NCBI GenBank assembly: GCA_046262935.1
Contig: JBHELT010000077.1
Location: forward strand, 1 to 17,546
Length of the DNA stretch: 17,546 bases
Reading direction: 5' to 3'
From: JBHELT01 sp046262935
GTDB lineage: Bacteria; Actinomycetota; CADDZG01; JAHWKV01
Position 1 is the first letter of the stretch; every line of letters starts with the position of its first letter. Position numbers and translations under genes: made by a program. The notes beneath the pieces are model-generated. The model saw only the letters and a program-made list of their open reading frames with translations. It searched no databases and was not told the DNA's origin. Positions 15,153 to 17,546 of this stretch are shown piece by piece.

Positions 15153-16076
15153 ATGAGCGACCTATACGTCCACCTGATCGTTGGCGATGACGCCTTCTTG
15201 GTCCGCAAGGAAGTGGAGCGAGCACTTGCGGGCATCAGCGACTTCTCGATAACCGAGATGCAGGCGGCCGACCTGACCGAGGCCCTTGGCCTTCTGCGGA
15301 CGCCGTCGATGTTCGACGACAAACGTGCTGTTGTGATCCGCGATGCGGAAGCCCTGGCGGCAGATGGACAACGCGAACTTATCGCGTACCTCGAAGAGCC
15401 AGCTGCCTCTTCTGTGCTGGTGCTGGTGACGTCCAAGCCTTTGCCGAAGGTGGCTGCAGCCGCCAAGAAGGTGGGGACGGTAGAAGAGGCTGGCAAGGGC
15501 AAACGCAATGACATCTTTCAGTGGTTGCGGGAAGAGGCGAAGGCGCGCGGTCTTAAGTTGTCAGCCGACGCAACCGGAGCACTCGTCGAGGCCGTTGGCG
15601 AGGATCGGATGGCGCTGTAGCTCGCCATCGAGGAGTTATCGATCGCTAATCCTGGGGGCCGAGTAGGGGCCGAGGAGATCGCTCAGCAATTCCAGGGGAA
15701 AGCCGACGCCAAAGTATTCGGGTTCGTCGATGCAGTTGCTCAGCGACAAACGGGTGACGCGCTTGCCAGTCTTCACCGCCTGCTCGATCAGGGCGAGTCT
15801 CCTCAGATGTTGTTCTGGATGCTAACGCGCCACATACGCATGTTGCTTCTGTCTGGCTCGGGTTCGGCAAGCAAGATCTCCACAAGCCTAGGTATCCCGC
15901 AATGGCGCGCCGAGAAACTCGTAAGGCAGGCCCGCGGTTTTAGTGAAGCCAGTTTGGTGGCCGCGTATCGGGACCTCGCTGCGGCCGATCACAAGATGAA
16001 AAAGAGCGAAGAACCCGAGGAGTTGACGCTGCAGCGGTTGGTGGTTTCGATCACGGGGGCGACTGCCCCTAGCTAG
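15153..16076 (+). pseudogene. holA: DNA polymerase III delta subunit (clamp loader), interrupted by an in-frame amber codon
   Basis: The delta subunit opens the beta sliding clamp during replication. The reading frame spans 308 codons (normal length), but codon 156 (15618-15620) is TAG. Before it lie the N-terminal fold and the clamp-contact region PSMFDDKRAVVIRDAEAL (51-68; M53-F54 at the usual hydrophobic pair). After it the same frame continues with recognisable delta sequence: LAIEELSIAN, FGFVDAV, PQMLFWMLTRHIRMLLLSG, WRAEKLVRQARGFS. No insertion or deletion is involved; one base (for example CAG to TAG) explains it. The first in-frame restart, ATG 15807, would lose 62 codons. The base after TAG is C, a context favouring read-through. 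Could be a sequencing error, a real mutation with suppression, or loss backed up elsewhere. The final TAG overlaps rpsT by 8 bp. Confidence 0.85.
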
Positions 16077-16344
16077 CAGCTTTGCGGGATGCGTTGGCGG
16101 TCTTGGCGAGCGAAGACTTGCGATTGGCAGCGCTGTTGGCGTGGATGATCCCGGACGAAGCGGCCTTGTCGAGTTGCCTGGTTGCTTTTCGGAGGGCCTC
16201 TTGGGTGGCGGCTTCGTCGCCCGAGGCGGCGGCTTGCTGAAACTTTTTCACGTAGGTCTTGAGTGCTGTCGTTACGTCTTTGTTGCGAACGCGACGCTTC
16301 TCGTTTGTAAGGATGCGCTTTTTCTGTGTCTTGATGTTTGCCAT
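16069..16344 (-). CDS. rpsT: 30S ribosomal protein S20
   Basis: A 91-aa basic, helical protein of the small ribosomal subunit that binds 16S rRNA early in assembly. It begins MANIKTQKKRILTNEKRR, the family signature, and carries the conserved KAASSGIIHANSAANRKSSLAK near the end. An SD-like GAGAGG precedes the ATG by about six bases. It converges on holA, and both TAG stops lie in the palindrome CTAGCTAG (16069-16076). Its place between holA and lepA, in the opposite direction, is typical of Actinomycetota. Confidence 0.97.
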   Translation of the reverse strand: MANIKTQKKRILTNEKRRVRNKDVTTALKTYVKKFQQAAASGDEAATQEALRKATRQLDKAASSGIIHANSAANRKSSLAKTANASRKAAS

Positions 16345-16368
16345 GATCGCCTCTCGAAGGAACGCAGA

Positions 16369-16397
16369 AGTTTAGCATCGGTCCCCACTGGGCGTCA
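16369..16397 (-). promoter_or_regulatory. Candidate rpsT promoter
   Basis: Minus strand: TGACGC (16397-16392) and TAAACT (16374-16369) with a 17-nt spacer. The start would be near 16362, leaving a short leader. The element matches the leuS candidate (TGACGC, 17 nt, TANNNT), and a CAGT-GGGG stretch occurs in both spacers. Confidence 0.5.
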
Positions 16398-16406
16398 TCC
16401 GCCTGC

Positions 16407-16412
16407 TACGCT
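16407..16412 (+). promoter_or_regulatory. Candidate -10 box of a leaderless lepA transcript
   Basis: TACGCT fits TANNNT and ends six bases before the GTG of lepA (16419). No SD lies between. It is only ten bases from the -35 of the divergent rpsT promoter, so the two polymerases may exclude each other. Confidence 0.4.
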
Positions 16413-16418
16413 CGCCCG

Positions 16419-17546
16419 GTGAAAGATCGCTCCCTCATCAGGGCATTCAGCCTTATCGCACACGTGGATCACGGCAAATCCACCCTCGCAGACCGCATCT
16501 TGCAGATCTGCAAGGCCGTGCCTGAGCGCGAGATGCGCGAGCAGTACCTGGACCGGATGGACCTCGAAAGAGAGCGCGGGATCACCATCAAAGCCCAAGC
16601 GATCCGGCTCATGTTTCCATCCGCCGATGGTCGGACCTACGAGTTGAACCTCATCGATACCCCGGGACACGTCGACTTTTCTTACGAGGTATCTCGCTCA
16701 CTTGCGGCTTGTGATGGGGTGATCTTGCTCGTTGATGCAGCGCAAGGTATCGAAGCTCAAACGCTCGCGAACCTGTACCTCGCGCTCGAAGCGGGCCTCG
16801 AGATCATCCCTGCCCTCAACAAGATCGATCTTCCCGCTGCCGACCCCGAGAGGGTCGGCCGTGAACTTTCCAACCTGATCGGCATCGATCCCGACTCGAT
16901 CCTGCGGGTCTCGGGAAAGACCGGCGAGGGAGTTCCAGCATTGATCGAACGGGTGGTTGAAAGGGTGCCGTCCCCGAAAGGGGACCCCAACGCGGCGCCG
17001 CGTGCGTTGATCTTCGACTCGAACTACGACATCTATCGTGGTGTTGTCACTTTCATCAGGGTCACCGACGGCGAGATCGCCGCCAAGCAGAAGATCAAGA
17101 TGATGGCAACGGGTTCGGTATCGGAAACAGAAGAGATCGGAGTGTTCGCGCCGAACATGAGACCGGTCGACAGACTCGTGGCTGGCGAGGTTGGGTACCT
17201 TATCCCTGGTCTCAAAGATGTTCGGCTTGCGACGGTTGGCGACACAATCACTTCGGCTGATAGGCCGGCACAGGAACCTTTGCCCGGGTACCGGGAACCC
17301 AAGCCGATGGTGTGGGCGGGGCTTTATCCAACCGACGGCGACCAGTATCCCGAGCTTCGTGAGGCTCTCGACAAATTGAGCTTGAACGACGCCGCGTTCG
17401 TGTGGGAACCGGAAACATCACAAGCACTCGGGTTCGGGTTCCGATGCGGGTTCTTGGGCTTACTGCACATGGACATAGTACGTGAGCGGCTTGAAAGGGA
17501 ATTCAACCTGGAACTGCTGATCACATCGCCCAGCGTCGCATACGAG
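16419..17546 (+). CDS. lepA: Elongation factor 4 (LepA/EF4), 3' end beyond the window
   Basis: The first 376 codons of a translational GTPase of about 600 aa that acts on stalled or assembling ribosomes. The GTPase motifs are complete: G1 AHVDHGKST (14-22), the switch region RERGITIK (51-58), G3 DTPGH (80-84), G4 NKID (134-137) and G5 SGK (165-167). Domain II follows, then the RCGFLGLLHMDIVRERLERE segment typical of LepA rather than EF-G. The start is GTG at 16419 with no SD and a TANNNT box six bases upstream, suggesting a leaderless mRNA. The frame is open to the last base of the window. Confidence 0.97.
   Translation, partial: MKDRSLIRAFSLIAHVDHGKSTLADRILQICKAVPEREMREQYLDRMDLERERGITIKAQAIRLMFPSADGRTYELNLIDTPGHVDFSYEVSRSLAACDGVILLVDAAQGIEAQTLANLYLALEAGLEIIPALNKIDLPAADPERVGRELSNLIGIDPDSILRVSGKTGEGVPALIERVVERVPSPKGDPNAAPRALIFDSNYDIYRGVVTFIRVTDGEIAAKQKIKMMATGSVSETEEIGVFAPNMRPVDRLVAGEVGYLIPGLKDVRLATVGDTITSADRPAQEPLPGYREPKPMVWAGLYPTDGDQYPELREALDKLSLNDAAFVWEPETSQALGFGFRCGFLGLLHMDIVRERLEREFNLELLITSPSVAYE

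Noticed and set aside
15141..16076. Genome-wide reassignment of TAG as a sense codon
   Set aside because: TAG ends comEC, rpsT and holA at the expected protein lengths, and no other gene here has an internal TAG.

Overview
The window looks like a chromosomal segment of an actinomycete-type bacterium (Actinomycetota) with moderately high GC. The block leuS, aminopeptidase N, comEA, comEC, holA, with rpsT convergent and lepA beyond, is the gene neighbourhood I know from actinobacterial chromosomes. The DtxR-family regulator, the frequent GTG/TTG starts and the apparently leaderless starts fit that placement. I cannot name a species. I see no phage, IS element, CRISPR array or replication origin.

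Layout. 1-155: edge sequence with no gene I can assign. 156-228 (-): tRNA-Ala(GGC). 268-1509 (-): a PBP4-type D-Ala-D-Ala carboxypeptidase (dacB). Diverging from it, 1648-3255 (+): a tightly spaced pair, a membrane-anchored protein whose cytosolic part resembles the primase domain of RepB/AEP-type mobile-element proteins, then a small secreted four-cysteine protein. 3317-6681 (-): a metal operon read mntR > mntH > CDF transporter. 6682-6913: a divergent control region with a probable MntR operator, a leuS promoter and a likely leucine-rich leader peptide with foldback structures. 6914-12072 (+): leuS and an M1 aminopeptidase joined by a 4-nt overlap. 12139-16076 (+): comEA, comEC and holA. 16069-16344 (-): rpsT. 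16419 to the window end (+): the first 376 codons of lepA.

How the parts work together. MntR should sense Mn(II) and control the importer MntH and, unusually, a cation exporter in the same operon. leuS appears to be controlled by translation of a 20-codon leader whose second half is rich in Leu codons. ComEA and ComEC form the DNA-uptake machinery. holA (clamp-loader delta subunit), rpsT and lepA are housekeeping genes.

Most unusual points: (1) the undocumented-looking leuS leader; (2) a 78-bp in-frame tandem repeat that adds about 60 residues to the C-terminus of leucyl-tRNA synthetase and carries its stop codon into the start of the next gene; (3) an in-frame amber codon in holA, normally an essential gene; (4) the primase-like domain tethered to the membrane beside a secreted partner; (5) a CDF transporter with three tandem C-terminal metal-sensing-type domains. 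All of this was read by eye; no database or folding search was run.
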